DNA of 40,685 nt from Trueperaceae bacterium (GCA_011390735.1 JAABRV010000004.1:1-40685); one strand, 5' to 3'. Counted from the stretch's first letter, positions 8,943-17,514 are shown. The notes: a model not told the origin generated them from the letters alone. Numbers and translations: made by a program.

Positions 8943-9412
8943 GCGAGGACCTCCTCGGGGGTCGCGGGGCGGGCGGTGCCGAGGCGCTTGGCGAGCTCGG
9001 CGAGGCGGGCGACGTCGGCGGGGTCGAGCGCGGCGAAGGCAGCGACGATGCGGCGCACGTGCGCGGGGTACGCGCGCTCGATGCAGGCCCGGCCGGCGTC
9101 CGTGAGCGTCACCACGACGTTGCGTCGGTCGCCGGGGTCGCGTTCGCGGGCGACGAGCCCGTCGCGCTCGAGGTGGTCGACGACGACGGTGACGTTGCCG
9201 CTCGACTTGAGGATCTTGCGGCCGAGTTCGCGCTGGTTCAGCGGACCGAGGTGCCACAGCGCCTCGAGCACCCCGAAGCGGCTCACCGTGAGCCCCTCGT
9301 CCGCCAGCGGGCGGTGGATGCGGGCGTCGACGGTGGCGAGCGCGCGCGAGAGCTTGACGTAGGCGTCGAGCGCGCGTCGTTCCTCTTCGCTGCCGCGGTG
9401 GCGGTTCGGCAT
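8939..9412 (-). CDS. MarR-family transcriptional regulator (MhqR-like)
   Basis: LTVSRFGVLEALWHLGPLNQRELGRKILKSSGNVTVVVDHLERDGLVARERDPGDRRNVVVTLTDAG: winged-helix MarR signature. Confidence 0.92.
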   Translation of the reverse strand: MPNRHRGSEEERRALDAYVKLSRALATVDARIHRPLADEGLTVSRFGVLEALWHLGPLNQRELGRKILKSSGNVTVVVDHLERDGLVARERDPGDRRNVVVTLTDAGRACIERAYPAHVRRIVAAFAALDPADVARLAELAKRLGTARPATPEEVLA

Positions 9413-9468
9413 GCAGGTCTCCTCGGGGTCGGGCGGCGCGCCGCCGAGGTCGCTCGACGTCGAACCGT

Positions 9469-9478
9469 TTGACATCAA
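9469..9478. promoter_or_regulatory. Candidate MarR operator TTGA-CA-TCAA
   Basis: Inverted repeat in the divergent intergenic region between the MarR gene and the 9567 gene. Confidence 0.45.
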
Positions 9479-9554
9479 GACGTTATCCGACCCGTCGTCC
9501 GCCGTCAAGCGGTCGCGCGACGTCCCACCCACCGCGCCCGAACCGGCGGACGGC

Positions 9555-9560
9555 TACGCT
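9555..9560 (+). promoter_or_regulatory. Candidate -10 element TACGCT, 6 nt before ATG (leaderless)
   Basis: TACGCTggacgcATG; no SD possible. Confidence 0.45.
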
Positions 9561-9566
9561 GGACGC

Positions 9567-10040
9567 ATGGAACACGACCCGCCCGGCCCCGCCCCCGCCT
9601 GGCTCGACGACTGGGTCCATGGCGACCCCGTCACGCCGCCCCCGTCCTGGGGACGCCCCGGCCTCGCCCTCACGTTCAACCTCGAGTGCGCCGGCTGCGT
9701 GGGCCGCGCGGTGCCGTGGCTCAAGCGCGTGGCCCCGCGGGTGGGCGAGCGCGCCACCCTGCTCGCCGTCCACACCGCCTACGGCCACCGGGCGCTGCCG
9801 CGCGACCAGGTCGTGCCCCAGCTCGCCCGCTACGCCGCCGACTTCGCCCAGTTGCCCTTCCCGGTGGCCCTCGATCTCGACGGCGCCTGGGCGCAGGCGA
9901 TGGGCGCCGAGGGCACGCCGCACTGGTTCGTGTGGGACGGCGCCGGCGCGCTGGTGCGCAGCGTCTACGGCTCGCAGGAGAACGCGCTCACGCGCCTGGC
10001 CTACGTGCTCGAGGACTGGGGCGTCGCGCTGGACGACTGA
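9567..10040 (+). CDS. Thioredoxin-fold (TlpA/AhpC-TSA-like) protein
   Basis: LTFNLECAGCVGRAVPWLKRVAP with CxxC; GTPHWFVWDGAGALVRSVYGSQ resembles the cis-Pro region of the thioredoxin fold. Confidence 0.75.
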   Translation: MEHDPPGPAPAWLDDWVHGDPVTPPPSWGRPGLALTFNLECAGCVGRAVPWLKRVAPRVGERATLLAVHTAYGHRALPRDQVVPQLARYAADFAQLPFPVALDLDGAWAQAMGAEGTPHWFVWDGAGALVRSVYGSQENALTRLAYVLEDWGVALDD

Positions 10041-10046
10041 CGCGCA

Positions 10047-10673
10047 TCAGCTGGCCGGGGGCGTCTCGGGCCGTGGCAGGTCGAACAGATCGCCCATCGC
10101 CGCGTAGCCGAGGCCGGCGAGGCGGGCGACCGGGTCGAGGCCGCGCGCGTCGACGCGGTGCGGCGGGGTGAACAGCCCGTCGTCGACGTGGACGTGGACG
10201 ACACGCGCGAAGACCACGTGGTTGGCCACGCTGCCGTCGTCGTTCTCGACCGGCACGATGCGGGTCACCCGCGCCTCGAGGTGCGCGTGCGCCTCGGCGA
10301 CCCGCGGCGGCCGGACGACGCGGCTCGGCACGGCGGTCACGCCCGCGAAGACGAACTCGTCGTGGTCGGGCGCCGACTCGACCGAGCTGGCGTTCATCGC
10401 CTCGACCGTTTCGCGTGAGACGACGTTGACCACCAGCTCGCCGGTGGCGCGCGCGTTGGCCAGCGTGTCCTTCTCGCGGTCGGCGCGCTTGCCGACGGAC
10501 ACGACCAGCGTGGGCGGGGCGGACGAGACCAGCGCGAAGAAGGAGTAGGGGGCGAGGTTGGTGGCCCCGTCGGCGTCCACCGTGCTGACCCAGGCGATGG
10601 GCCGGGGGACGACCAGGCCGGTCATGAGCAGGTGGCGGCTGCGGGCTTCGAGGGTGGCGGGATCGATCTCCAT
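10047..10673 (-). CDS. Flavin reductase-like FMN-binding split-barrel protein
   Basis: LLMTGLVVPRPIAWVSTVDADGATNLAPYSFFALVSSAPPTLVVSVGKRADREKDTLANARATGELVVNVVS. Confidence 0.9.
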   Translation of the reverse strand: MEIDPATLEARSRHLLMTGLVVPRPIAWVSTVDADGATNLAPYSFFALVSSAPPTLVVSVGKRADREKDTLANARATGELVVNVVSRETVEAMNASSVESAPDHDEFVFAGVTAVPSRVVRPPRVAEAHAHLEARVTRIVPVENDDGSVANHVVFARVVHVHVDDGLFTPPHRVDARGLDPVARLAGLGYAAMGDLFDLPRPETPPAS

Positions 10674-10840
10674 GGCGCGAGGGTACCGGGCGGCGGCGAG
10701 GCCCACCGTCGCCGGGCGCGCCCCCGCCGGTCGCCCCGGGTTGGCGCTGCATGCCGTGGGTCCGCGCCGGCCGGCGCGGCGGGCCGCCCACCGCCCCCGG
10801 CGGGCCGCTCACCGCCTCCGGCGGGGTCTACGATGGGGAC

Positions 10841-11875
10841 ATGAGCGACTCCTGGCCCGCCTCCGAGCGATACGACACGATGACCTACCGCCGCGTCGGC
10901 CGCAGCGGGCTTCACCTGCCTGCCGTGTCCCTCGGCCTGTGGCAGAACTTCGGCCACGAGGTGCCGCTCGACGACGTGCGCGCGATGCTGCGGACGGCCT
11001 TCGACCTCGGCATCATCCACTTCGACCTGGCGAACAACTACGGCCCGCCGCCCGGCTCGGCCGAAGAGCAGTTCGGCGAGGCGCTGGCCCGCGACTTCGC
11101 GCCGTACCGCGACGAGCTCATCATCAGCACCAAGGCCGGCTACCGCATGTGGGACGGCCCGCACGGCGAGTGGGGCTCGCGCAAGTACCTGCTCTCCAGC
11201 CTCGACCAGTCGCTCGAGCGCATGGGGCTCGACTACGTCGACATCTTCTACTCGCACCGATTCGACCCCGACACCCCGCTGGAGGAGACGATGGGGGCCC
11301 TCGCCAGCGCGGTGCAGCAGGGCAAGGCACTGTACGTGGGCGTCTCCTCGTACTCCGCCACGAAGACCCGCGAGGCCGCCCGCATCCTGCGCGACATGGG
11401 CGTGCCGCTGCTGATCCACCAGCCCTCGTACTCGATGCTCAACCGCTGGATCGAGCCCGACCTGCTCGACGCCATCGAGGAGCTCGGGGTCGGCGCGATC
11501 GTCTTCTCGCCGCTGGCCCAGGGGCTGTTGACCGACAAGTACCTCGGCGAGATCCCCGAGGACGCGCGCGGGGCGAAGGGCGTCCCCAGCTGGCGCCCCG
11601 AGTTCCTGCGCCCCGAGGTGCTCGAGCGCGTCCGGGCGCTCAACGACATCGCGCAGCGCCGCGGCCAGACGCTGGCGCAGATGGCGCTCGCCTGGTGCCT
11701 GCGCGACCCACGGGTCACCTCCGTGCTCATCGGCGCGAGCAGCCCGCGGCAGATCGTCGAGAACGTGGCCGCGCTGGGGCGCCTCGACTTCGCCGAGGAC
11801 GAGCTCGCCGACATCGATCGGCACGCCGCCGACAGCGGGCTCAACATCTGGGCGCGGTCGCACCAGGCGGGCTGA
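10841..11875 (+). CDS. Aldo/keto reductase (YghZ/GPR-like)
   Basis: YRRVGRSGLHLPAVSLGLWQNFG...IIHFDLANNYGPPPGSAEEQFG...YVDIFYSHRFDPDTPLEETM. Confidence 0.94.
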   Translation: MSDSWPASERYDTMTYRRVGRSGLHLPAVSLGLWQNFGHEVPLDDVRAMLRTAFDLGIIHFDLANNYGPPPGSAEEQFGEALARDFAPYRDELIISTKAGYRMWDGPHGEWGSRKYLLSSLDQSLERMGLDYVDIFYSHRFDPDTPLEETMGALASAVQQGKALYVGVSSYSATKTREAARILRDMGVPLLIHQPSYSMLNRWIEPDLLDAIEELGVGAIVFSPLAQGLLTDKYLGEIPEDARGAKGVPSWRPEFLRPEVLERVRALNDIAQRRGQTLAQMALAWCLRDPRVTSVLIGASSPRQIVENVAALGRLDFAEDELADIDRHAADSGLNIWARSHQAG

Positions 11876-11888
11876 GTCGCCGGCGGCC

Positions 11889-11918
11889 TTGCGTTCCCCG
11901 ACGCGGATGCGCTACGCT
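11889..11918 (+). promoter_or_regulatory. Candidate rplS promoter (TTGCGT - 18 - TACGCT)
   Basis: -35/-10-like hexamers upstream of a structured leader. Confidence 0.5.
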
Positions 11919-11930
11919 CCTTGGGCTTGG

Positions 11931-11953
11931 CCGTGGGGCTCCGGTCCCCACGG
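11931..11953 (+). promoter_or_regulatory. rplS leader hairpin
   Basis: Perfect 8-bp stem CCGTGGGG-CTCCGGT-CCCCACGG in the 5' UTR of rplS. Confidence 0.55.
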
Positions 11954-12007
11954 CGTCGCGGCGCCCAAGCGCCGCCCGCCGCCTCCGCGCGGCCCCTGGA
12001 GATGACC

Positions 12008-12421
12008 ATGAAGTACAACAAAGGCGCCATCCTGCGCGCGATCGAGCAGCCCTCCATGCGTGACGACCACCCCGAGTTCGACACCGGCGACACGCTGCGC
12101 GTCGACTACAAGGTCGTCGAGGGCAACCGCACCCGCATCCAGGCGTTCGAGGGCGTCGTCATCGCCCGCAAGAACGGCCGCGGTGCCCGCTCCACCATCA
12201 CCGTCCGCAAGGTGTCGGGCGGCGAGGGCGTCGAGCGCGTGTTCCCGCTGCACTCCCCGCTGATCTCCAGTCTCACCGTGGTCAAGCGTGGCCGCACGCG
12301 GCGCGCGAAGCTCTACTACCTGCGCGAGCTGCGCGGCAAGGCCGCCCGCCTCAAGACCGACGTCGGCCGCCAAGAGGCCGACCGCGCCGCGGCGCGCGCC
12401 GCCCGCGAGGCGAACGGCTGA
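12008..12421 (+). CDS. rplS: 50S ribosomal protein L19
   Basis: [92 protein letters not shown]. Alternative ATG at 12002. Confidence 0.97.
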   Translation: MKYNKGAILRAIEQPSMRDDHPEFDTGDTLRVDYKVVEGNRTRIQAFEGVVIARKNGRGARSTITVRKVSGGEGVERVFPLHSPLISSLTVVKRGRTRRAKLYYLRELRGKAARLKTDVGRQEADRAAARAAREANG

Positions 12422-12450
12422 GCGAGGCGCCGCCTCCGATCGGCGTACCG

Positions 12451-12484
12451 AGCGCGTGCCGGCCCGAGAGGGTCGGCACGCGCT
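12451..12484 (+). terminator. rplS terminator hairpin
   Basis: 15-bp stem (one G-U) AGCGCGTGCCGGCCC-GAGA-GGGTCGGCACGCGCT followed by TCTGCT. Confidence 0.75.
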
Positions 12485-12533
12485 TCTGCTGGACGATCTA
12501 GCGCGGCGGCGGGGCGGGCCGGCCGGGCATCGG

Positions 12534-12562
12534 TTGACACGCCCGGAGGCCGTCGGTACACT
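12534..12562 (+). promoter_or_regulatory. sigma70-type promoter for tRNA-Ala
   Basis: TTGACA - 17 bp - TACACT, consensus -35 with ideal spacing, 21 nt before the mature tRNA 5' end. Confidence 0.85.
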
Positions 12563-12582
12563 TCGGTTCGCCTGCGCGTGCG

Positions 12583-12659
<77 letters not shown>

Positions 12660-12692
12660 GGCAGGTTGCCGTCCCACACGGCATAGGTCAGG

Positions 12693-12722
12693 GAAGCGGT
12701 CCCGAGACATCGGGACCGCTTC
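12693..12722 (+). terminator. Terminator hairpin after tRNA-Ala
   Basis: Perfect 13-bp stem GAAGCGGTCCCGA-GACA-TCGGGACCGCTTC. Confidence 0.7.
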
Positions 12723-12762
12723 GTCGTGCTGAGTAGCGGATCCCGGGCCAAGGGGAGGGTGC

Positions 12763-13533
12763 ATGGACGCCGAGCTGCTGCGTCTGCTGTGGATCACGTT
12801 CTTCGCGGCCGTGCTGGCCGACCTGTCGATGGCGTTGGGCGTCGCGCCGTTCTTCTTCCTCGAGGACCTGTCGAAGCGCGCCGCCGCCACCCTGTCGGCG
12901 GTGGCGGCCGGCATGATGGCCGCCGCGAGCCTCGTCCAGCTCGTCGGCGAGGGACTTCGGAGGGCGCCGGGGCTGCAGGCTTGGGAGGTCGCCGTGGGGC
13001 TCGCGCTCGGGGCGCTCTTCTACGCGGGCGTCGCGCGGTGGGTGCGGGCCACCGAGGGACTCGATCCCTTCGGCCTGCGCGAGTCGGGTGGCACGGCGGC
13101 ACTGATGGTCGTCGCGGCCATGACCGCGCACTCGCTGCCCGAGGGCATCGCGATCGGCGTCGCCTTCGGCTCCGGCGAGGCGGGCTTCGGCGTGGCGGTC
13201 GTCTCCGCGCTCGCGGTCCACAACGTCCCCGAGGCGATCGCCATCACCCTCGCCCTGCGCGCGAAGGGCCTGACCATCTGGCAGTGCCTGGGCTGGGCCC
13301 TGTTCACCAGCGTGCCGCAGCCGATCGCCGCCCCCTTCGCCGCCGGGGTGATGTGGTTCTTCGAGCCGCTGCTCCCCTTCGGACTCGGTTTCGCCGCCGG
13401 CGCGATGCTGTTCCTGGTCGTCGACGACCTGTTGCCGGAGGCGCTCGAGGAGATCGACTCCTCCCGGACCGCGACGGCGTTCACCGTCGGTGCGGTCGCC
13501 ATGATCCTGCTCGGACGCCTCGTCGGGCTGTGA
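12763..13533 (+). CDS. ZIP-family divalent metal transporter
   Basis: AMTAHSLPEGIAIGVAFG and AVHNVPEAIAITLALR (TM4/TM5 metal-site motifs); multi-TM. Confidence 0.92.
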   Translation: MDAELLRLLWITFFAAVLADLSMALGVAPFFFLEDLSKRAAATLSAVAAGMMAAASLVQLVGEGLRRAPGLQAWEVAVGLALGALFYAGVARWVRATEGLDPFGLRESGGTAALMVVAAMTAHSLPEGIAIGVAFGSGEAGFGVAVVSALAVHNVPEAIAITLALRAKGLTIWQCLGWALFTSVPQPIAAPFAAGVMWFFEPLLPFGLGFAAGAMLFLVVDDLLPEALEEIDSSRTATAFTVGAVAMILLGRLVGL

Positions 13534-13751
13534 GGGGCGGCGTGCGGGGTGCCGCCGGTCCGGCCCCCGCGGGACCGCGCCGGGGCTTCGTGCCCGACGC
13601 CCGTTCGCCAACGGGGCGACGTCGAGGCCTCGGTCATGCGTGCTAGCCTGAACCATCAAGAGGTGTGCGACGGCGACACCCGTGTCGTCCCTCACGTGGA
13701 TGTCAGTGCATGGCGGGGTCCGTCGCCACGCTTGGTGAGGGAGGTTCTGAC

Positions 13752-14090
13752 ATGGCCGCGAACGACCTCGAGAAGGAGATCCAGGAACTGCGCAAGGAAC
13801 TCGGCACGCTGCAGCGGGACGTGGGTAGGCTCGCCGAGGAGAGCGGCAAGGTAACCAAGCGAGCGAGCGACAGCGCCCAAGAGGCGGCCGCGACGGCCTT
13901 GGCCAAGTTGGAGGCCGAGGCGCAGAAGCTGATGGACAAGCTGCATGACGCCGGAGAGCGCGCCGTGCGCGGCGGTGAGACGGTGGTCGCCGGCGTGGAG
14001 GAGTCGATCCAAGAGCGACCGCTGCTCGGAACCGCCGCCGCGCTCGGCATCGGCTTCGTGCTGGGGATGCTGCTCAACCGGAGGAGCTAG
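13752..14090 (+). CDS. DUF883/YqjD-ElaB-like membrane-anchored protein
   Basis: Long amphipathic helix then GVEESIQERPLLGTAAALGIGFVLGMLLNRRS, the typical C-terminal TM of YqjD/ElaB proteins. Confidence 0.85.
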   Translation: MAANDLEKEIQELRKELGTLQRDVGRLAEESGKVTKRASDSAQEAAATALAKLEAEAQKLMDKLHDAGERAVRGGETVVAGVEESIQERPLLGTAAALGIGFVLGMLLNRRS

Positions 14091-14094
14091 CGGC

Positions 14095-14391
14095 GTGGTA
14101 CGTCACCTCGTCGCCCTACTGATCGCCTTCGTGGAGCTGCTCGAGGCAGAGGCGGAGCGGCTGACGCTCGGCCTCCGTAGGGTGCTCGTCACGGGCGCGA
14201 TGCTGGCGGTCGGCGCATCCCTCGTGGGCGCCCTGCTGCTCGCGGCGAGCGGCCTGCTGCTCTGGTCGCTCTACCTGGCGCTCGCGCCGCTGATGCCCGA
14301 GGCGCTGGCGGCGTTGACGGTGGGCCTGGTGGTCTGGCTCGTGGTGGGGGGTGGGGCGTGGCTCGCCGTGACCCGGATCCGGCGCTCGTGA
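14095..14391 (+). CDS. YqjE/holin-superfamily-like small membrane protein
   Basis: LLIAFVELLEAEAERLTLGLRRVLVTGAMLAVGASLVGALLLAASGLLLWSLYLAL; GTG start; adjacent to DUF883 gene. Confidence 0.75.
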   Translation: MVRHLVALLIAFVELLEAEAERLTLGLRRVLVTGAMLAVGASLVGALLLAASGLLLWSLYLALAPLMPEALAALTVGLVVWLVVGGGAWLAVTRIRRS

Positions 14392-14672
14392 ACGCCCGGA
14401 TCGCCGTGGCCAAGGCCCGCTTGGAGTTGCTTGCCGCCGCGGCTGACGCGCGACCCGGTCTCGCCGCGCAGGCGCTCGACCTGGTTCGGCGGCGACCGTG
14501 GCACGGGGTCGGCCTGGCATTGGCGGCGGGCGTCGTGTTGGGGATCGGGCGCGGTCGCGCGCTGCGAACGCTCGTTCCCCTCATCGCGTCCCCGTGGCTC
14601 GAGGCTGGCGCGCTGAGGCGTCGCGCGGCGGTGGGCGCGTCGGCGGCGCGAGACGGCCGCCCGATCCGCTAG
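14388..14672 (+). CDS. YqjK-like small protein
   Basis: MNARIAVAKARLELLAAAADARPGLAAQALDLVRRRPWHGVGLALAAGVVLGIGRG; 4-nt overlap with upstream gene. Confidence 0.65.
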   Translation: MNARIAVAKARLELLAAAADARPGLAAQALDLVRRRPWHGVGLALAAGVVLGIGRGRALRTLVPLIASPWLEAGALRRRAAVGASAARDGRPIR

Positions 14673-14733
14673 GTAATGACCGCGGGCATGGGGTGAGAGT
14701 GGTCGTCGGGTCCGTTCGACTCCCCGCCCCGAC

Positions 14734-15447
14734 TCAGCGCAGGGCCGCGGCCGCCGGCGCGGCGAAGCCGACGAGTTCGTCGTCGAAGCGTGCCAGCGCG
14801 TCGAGCAGGTTCTCGGCCCGCGCCTCGAGCATGCGGGCGTAGCCGTCGGCCGGGAACCCCAGCGCGATGCCGTCGGCCAGCAGCTGCGGCCGCAGCCCCT
14901 CGATCCGCGCGTCGGTGAGCACGTAGTCCAGGGCGATGGCCTCGTCGGGCACGCCGGCGGCGCGCAGCAGCAGCGCGGCGATCAGGCCGGTGCGGTCCTT
15001 GCCGGCGGAGCAGTGGAAGGCGACCGGTCCGTCGGACGCCGCGAGCGCCGTGGTGAGCTGCGCGAAGACCTCGCGGTAGCCGTCGCGGGCGAAGACGAAC
15101 GACGCGCGGTAGCGGGTGCGGAGGTCGAACGGGTCGCCGGCGACCTCGCCGCGCTCGATGGCGTGGCCGACCGCCGCGAAGAGATCGACGGGGAGCAACT
15201 CGAACCTCGGGTCGTCCGCGAGGGCGCTGGGCGCGGTGGCGCGCTCCGCGTCGGTTCGTAGGTCGACCACGAAGCGCAGCCCGTGGCGCGCGAGGGTGTC
15301 GCGGTCGGCGGCGGTGGCGTGGGTGAAGGCGTCCGAGCGCCACAGCCGGCCGGTTCGCGTGAGGCCACCCGTCGACAGCGGCCAGCCACCGAGGTCGCGG
15401 GTGTTGACCGTGCCCTCGAGGTCGACGTGCAGCGGCGCCCGCCTCAC
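14734..15447 (-). CDS. Tyrosine-protein phosphatase (Tyr_phosphatase_3/IphP-like)
   Basis: NTRDLGGWPLSTGGLTRTGRLWRSDAF...FVVDLRTDAER...VAFHCSAGKDRTGLIAALLL (CxxGKDR P-loop); GTG start. Confidence 0.92.
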   Translation of the reverse strand: MRRAPLHVDLEGTVNTRDLGGWPLSTGGLTRTGRLWRSDAFTHATAADRDTLARHGLRFVVDLRTDAERATAPSALADDPRFELLPVDLFAAVGHAIERGEVAGDPFDLRTRYRASFVFARDGYREVFAQLTTALAASDGPVAFHCSAGKDRTGLIAALLLRAAGVPDEAIALDYVLTDARIEGLRPQLLADGIALGFPADGYARMLEARAENLLDALARFDDELVGFAAPAAAALR

Positions 15448-15968
15448 CGGTCGCAGCTCCTGCTGGGGCAGGCATCCGCGGTGCCGCAACCGAGCCAGCG
15501 CAGCGCCTCCTCGAAGCCGGCCGTGGTGAACACTGCCGCCGGCGCAGGGGATCCCTCGGCGTCGGGCGTCACGGCGAAGCGCAGCGTCTCGACGGTGGCC
15601 AGGAGGGCGGCGATCGCCTCGGCGTCCACGCCACGCAGGACGATGGCACCGTCGGCGCTCGCCGCGCGCGCGGTGGCGCGATTCGGCCCGCTGCCTGCGC
15701 TGACGCTCACGGTGGTCGTGCCCGGAGCGAGGCCAGGGAAGGTCAAGCGGACCTCCAGTCCGTCGCCGTCGACCTCGCACGCGACCGTCAGGGCGGCACC
15801 TTCGCTGCAGGCGACCAGCCCCACGCCGGGGACGAGCGTCCAGTCGCCGATGTCCACGGCCCGACCGTCGACGCCCGCCGTGGCTGGGCAGACGCGGTCG
15901 GGCTGGCCAAGGCCGACGCACCCTACGATCGCGGCCGCGATCACGAGCCAATCCCGACGATGCTGCAT
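15444..15968 (-). CDS. Hypothetical secreted protein
   Basis: MQHRRDWLVIAAAIVGCVGLGQPDRVCP signal-like N-terminus; GTGA overlap with the phosphatase gene. Confidence 0.65.
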   Translation of the reverse strand: MQHRRDWLVIAAAIVGCVGLGQPDRVCPATAGVDGRAVDIGDWTLVPGVGLVACSEGAALTVACEVDGDGLEVRLTFPGLAPGTTTVSVSAGSGPNRATARAASADGAIVLRGVDAEAIAALLATVETLRFAVTPDAEGSPAPAAVFTTAGFEEALRWLGCGTADACPSRSCDR

Positions 15969-16161
15969 GCTCTCTCACCGGCCATCCGGCCCCTCGGGCC
16001 GCGGGCAGTCTAGCCACGGCGCCAGCGGCAAGTGTCCCTATCTGGCGGCCCGCTCTCGTGCGAACGTGCAACAAAGTCCATCCGTCGCGTCCCGCGGAGC
16101 GTCGCCCCCGGGCCGCCGCCGACCATCGCCCGCGTTCCGAACGTGGAGACACCTCCGGACC

Positions 16162-16647
16162 ATGCGCACCGCGTCGACGACCGTCGCCCTCCTCCTCTTC
16201 TGGACCGTCGTGGTGCCGCCCGAGGGGTGGCTGGACGTGGCGATCGGCGCCGGCGCGGCGCTGGCGCTCGCCCTGTGGTCCACCCGCTTCCTGTGGCCGG
16301 CCACGCCATCGGCGCGGGCGCCCTTCCGCCCGCTCCGGCTGCTCTGGTTCATCCTGATCACGGAGTGGCGGATCATCGTCTCCGCCGTCCAGGTGCTGCG
16401 CATCGTGTTCGACCCGCGCCTCCCGATCGCCCCCGAGGTCATCCGGCAGACGGTCCGCTTCGACGGCGACCTCGCCCGCGTGGCGTACGCGAACGCGATC
16501 ACCGTCACGCCGGGCACGCTGACGCTCGACGTCGAGGGCGATGTCTTCACGGTGCATGCGCTCGATCCCGGGTTGGCGAGCGAGTTGGTCGACGGCACCC
16601 TGGCCCGCGACGTGGTGCGCGCCTTCGGACGGGGCGGTGACGGGTGA
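16162..16647 (+). CDS. mnhE: Mrp/MBH antiporter subunit MnhE-like
   Basis: LLLFWTVVVPPEGW...RLLWFILITEWRIIVSAVQVLRIVFDPRLPIAPEVIRQ...YANAITVTPGTLTLDVEGDVFTVHAL. Confidence 0.92.
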   Translation: MRTASTTVALLLFWTVVVPPEGWLDVAIGAGAALALALWSTRFLWPATPSARAPFRPLRLLWFILITEWRIIVSAVQVLRIVFDPRLPIAPEVIRQTVRFDGDLARVAYANAITVTPGTLTLDVEGDVFTVHALDPGLASELVDGTLARDVVRAFGRGGDG

Positions 16648-16955
16648 CGAACCTGCTGTGGATCAGCGCGACGACGCTCTTGGTGCTGGCCTTCGCCTGC
16701 CTGTGGCGGGCCGACGTCGGGCCGACGATCCAGGACCGCCTCCTGGCCGTCAACGTCGCCGGGACCAAGGCGATGGCGGTGCTGGTCCTGATGGCCGCGA
16801 TCGCCGGCCACGACTTCCTCATCGACGTCGCGATCGTGTACGCCCTCCTGAACCTCGTCATCACCTTGGCGGCCACCCGCTACATCGAGAGCGGTCGGCT
16901 GCGCAGCGAGTCGCCCGTGGACGAGCTACCGCTGCGGGCGGAGGGGCCCGGATGA
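16644..16955 (+). CDS. mnhF: Mrp antiporter subunit MnhF-like
   Basis: FACLWRADVGPTIQDRLLAVNVAGTKAMAVLVLMAAIAGHDFLIDVAIVYALLNLVITLAATRYIE. Confidence 0.92.
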   Translation: MTNLLWISATTLLVLAFACLWRADVGPTIQDRLLAVNVAGTKAMAVLVLMAAIAGHDFLIDVAIVYALLNLVITLAATRYIESGRLRSESPVDELPLRAEGPG

Positions 16956-17272
16956 CGATGCTGCTCGATGCCCTGGCCGTCGCCCTGCTAATCGTGGGCC
17001 TCGTCTTCGTCCTCGGCGGGACCCTCGGGCTGGTGCGCCTGCCGGACCTCTTTTCCCGCGCGCACGCGACGGGCAAGTGCGACTCCGTCGGGGTCGGCTC
17101 GATCCTCCTCGGGGTCGCGCTCTTGGGCGGGCTGCAGGTCGGCGACCTGAAGCTCCTGCTGCTGCTCCTGCTCAGCCTGGTGTCGGGACCGACGACGGCG
17201 CACGCGCTGGCGCGCGCCGGCCACCGCACCGGGCTGCCGGTCTGGCGCCGGCCGGACGGAGGCGACGCGTGA
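16952..17272 (+). CDS. mnhG: Mrp antiporter subunit MnhG-like
   Basis: LIVGLVFVLGGTLGLVRLPDLFSRAHATGKCDSVGVGSILLGVALLGG...VSGPTTAHALARAGHRTG. Confidence 0.93.
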   Translation: MTMLLDALAVALLIVGLVFVLGGTLGLVRLPDLFSRAHATGKCDSVGVGSILLGVALLGGLQVGDLKLLLLLLLSLVSGPTTAHALARAGHRTGLPVWRRPDGGDA

Positions 17273-17514
17273 GCGACGTCTTCGACGCCGTCATGCTGAG
17301 CCTGCTCATCGCGACCGCGGTGAGCGTGGCGCGCGCGCGCGACCTGCTGGCGGCGGTGGTCATCTTCTCGCTGTACAGCCTGACGATGACGCTCGTGTGG
17401 CAGCACCGCGGCGCCCCGGACGTGGCCATGACCGAGGCCGCGGTCGGCGCCGGCGTCACCACCGTGCTGTTCCTCATCACCATCGCCCGGACCACCCGGC
17501 GGGAGAAGCCATGA
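17269..17514 (+). CDS. DUF4040/MbhD-like small subunit
   Basis: ATAVSVARARDLLAAVVIFSLYSLTMTLVWQHRGAPDVAMTEAAVGAGVTTVLFLITI. Confidence 0.87.
   Translation: MSDVFDAVMLSLLIATAVSVARARDLLAAVVIFSLYSLTMTLVWQHRGAPDVAMTEAAVGAGVTTVLFLITIARTTRREKP

Noticed and set aside
13549-13854. 101-aa ORF between ZIP and DUF883 genes
   Set aside because: Overlaps the clear DUF883 start in another frame; composition not convincing and no SD.
14095-14391. Prophage remnant (holin-like annotation)
   Set aside because: The holin-superfamily resemblance is the YqjE type; flanked by YqjD-like and YqjK-like genes with no phage genes nearby.
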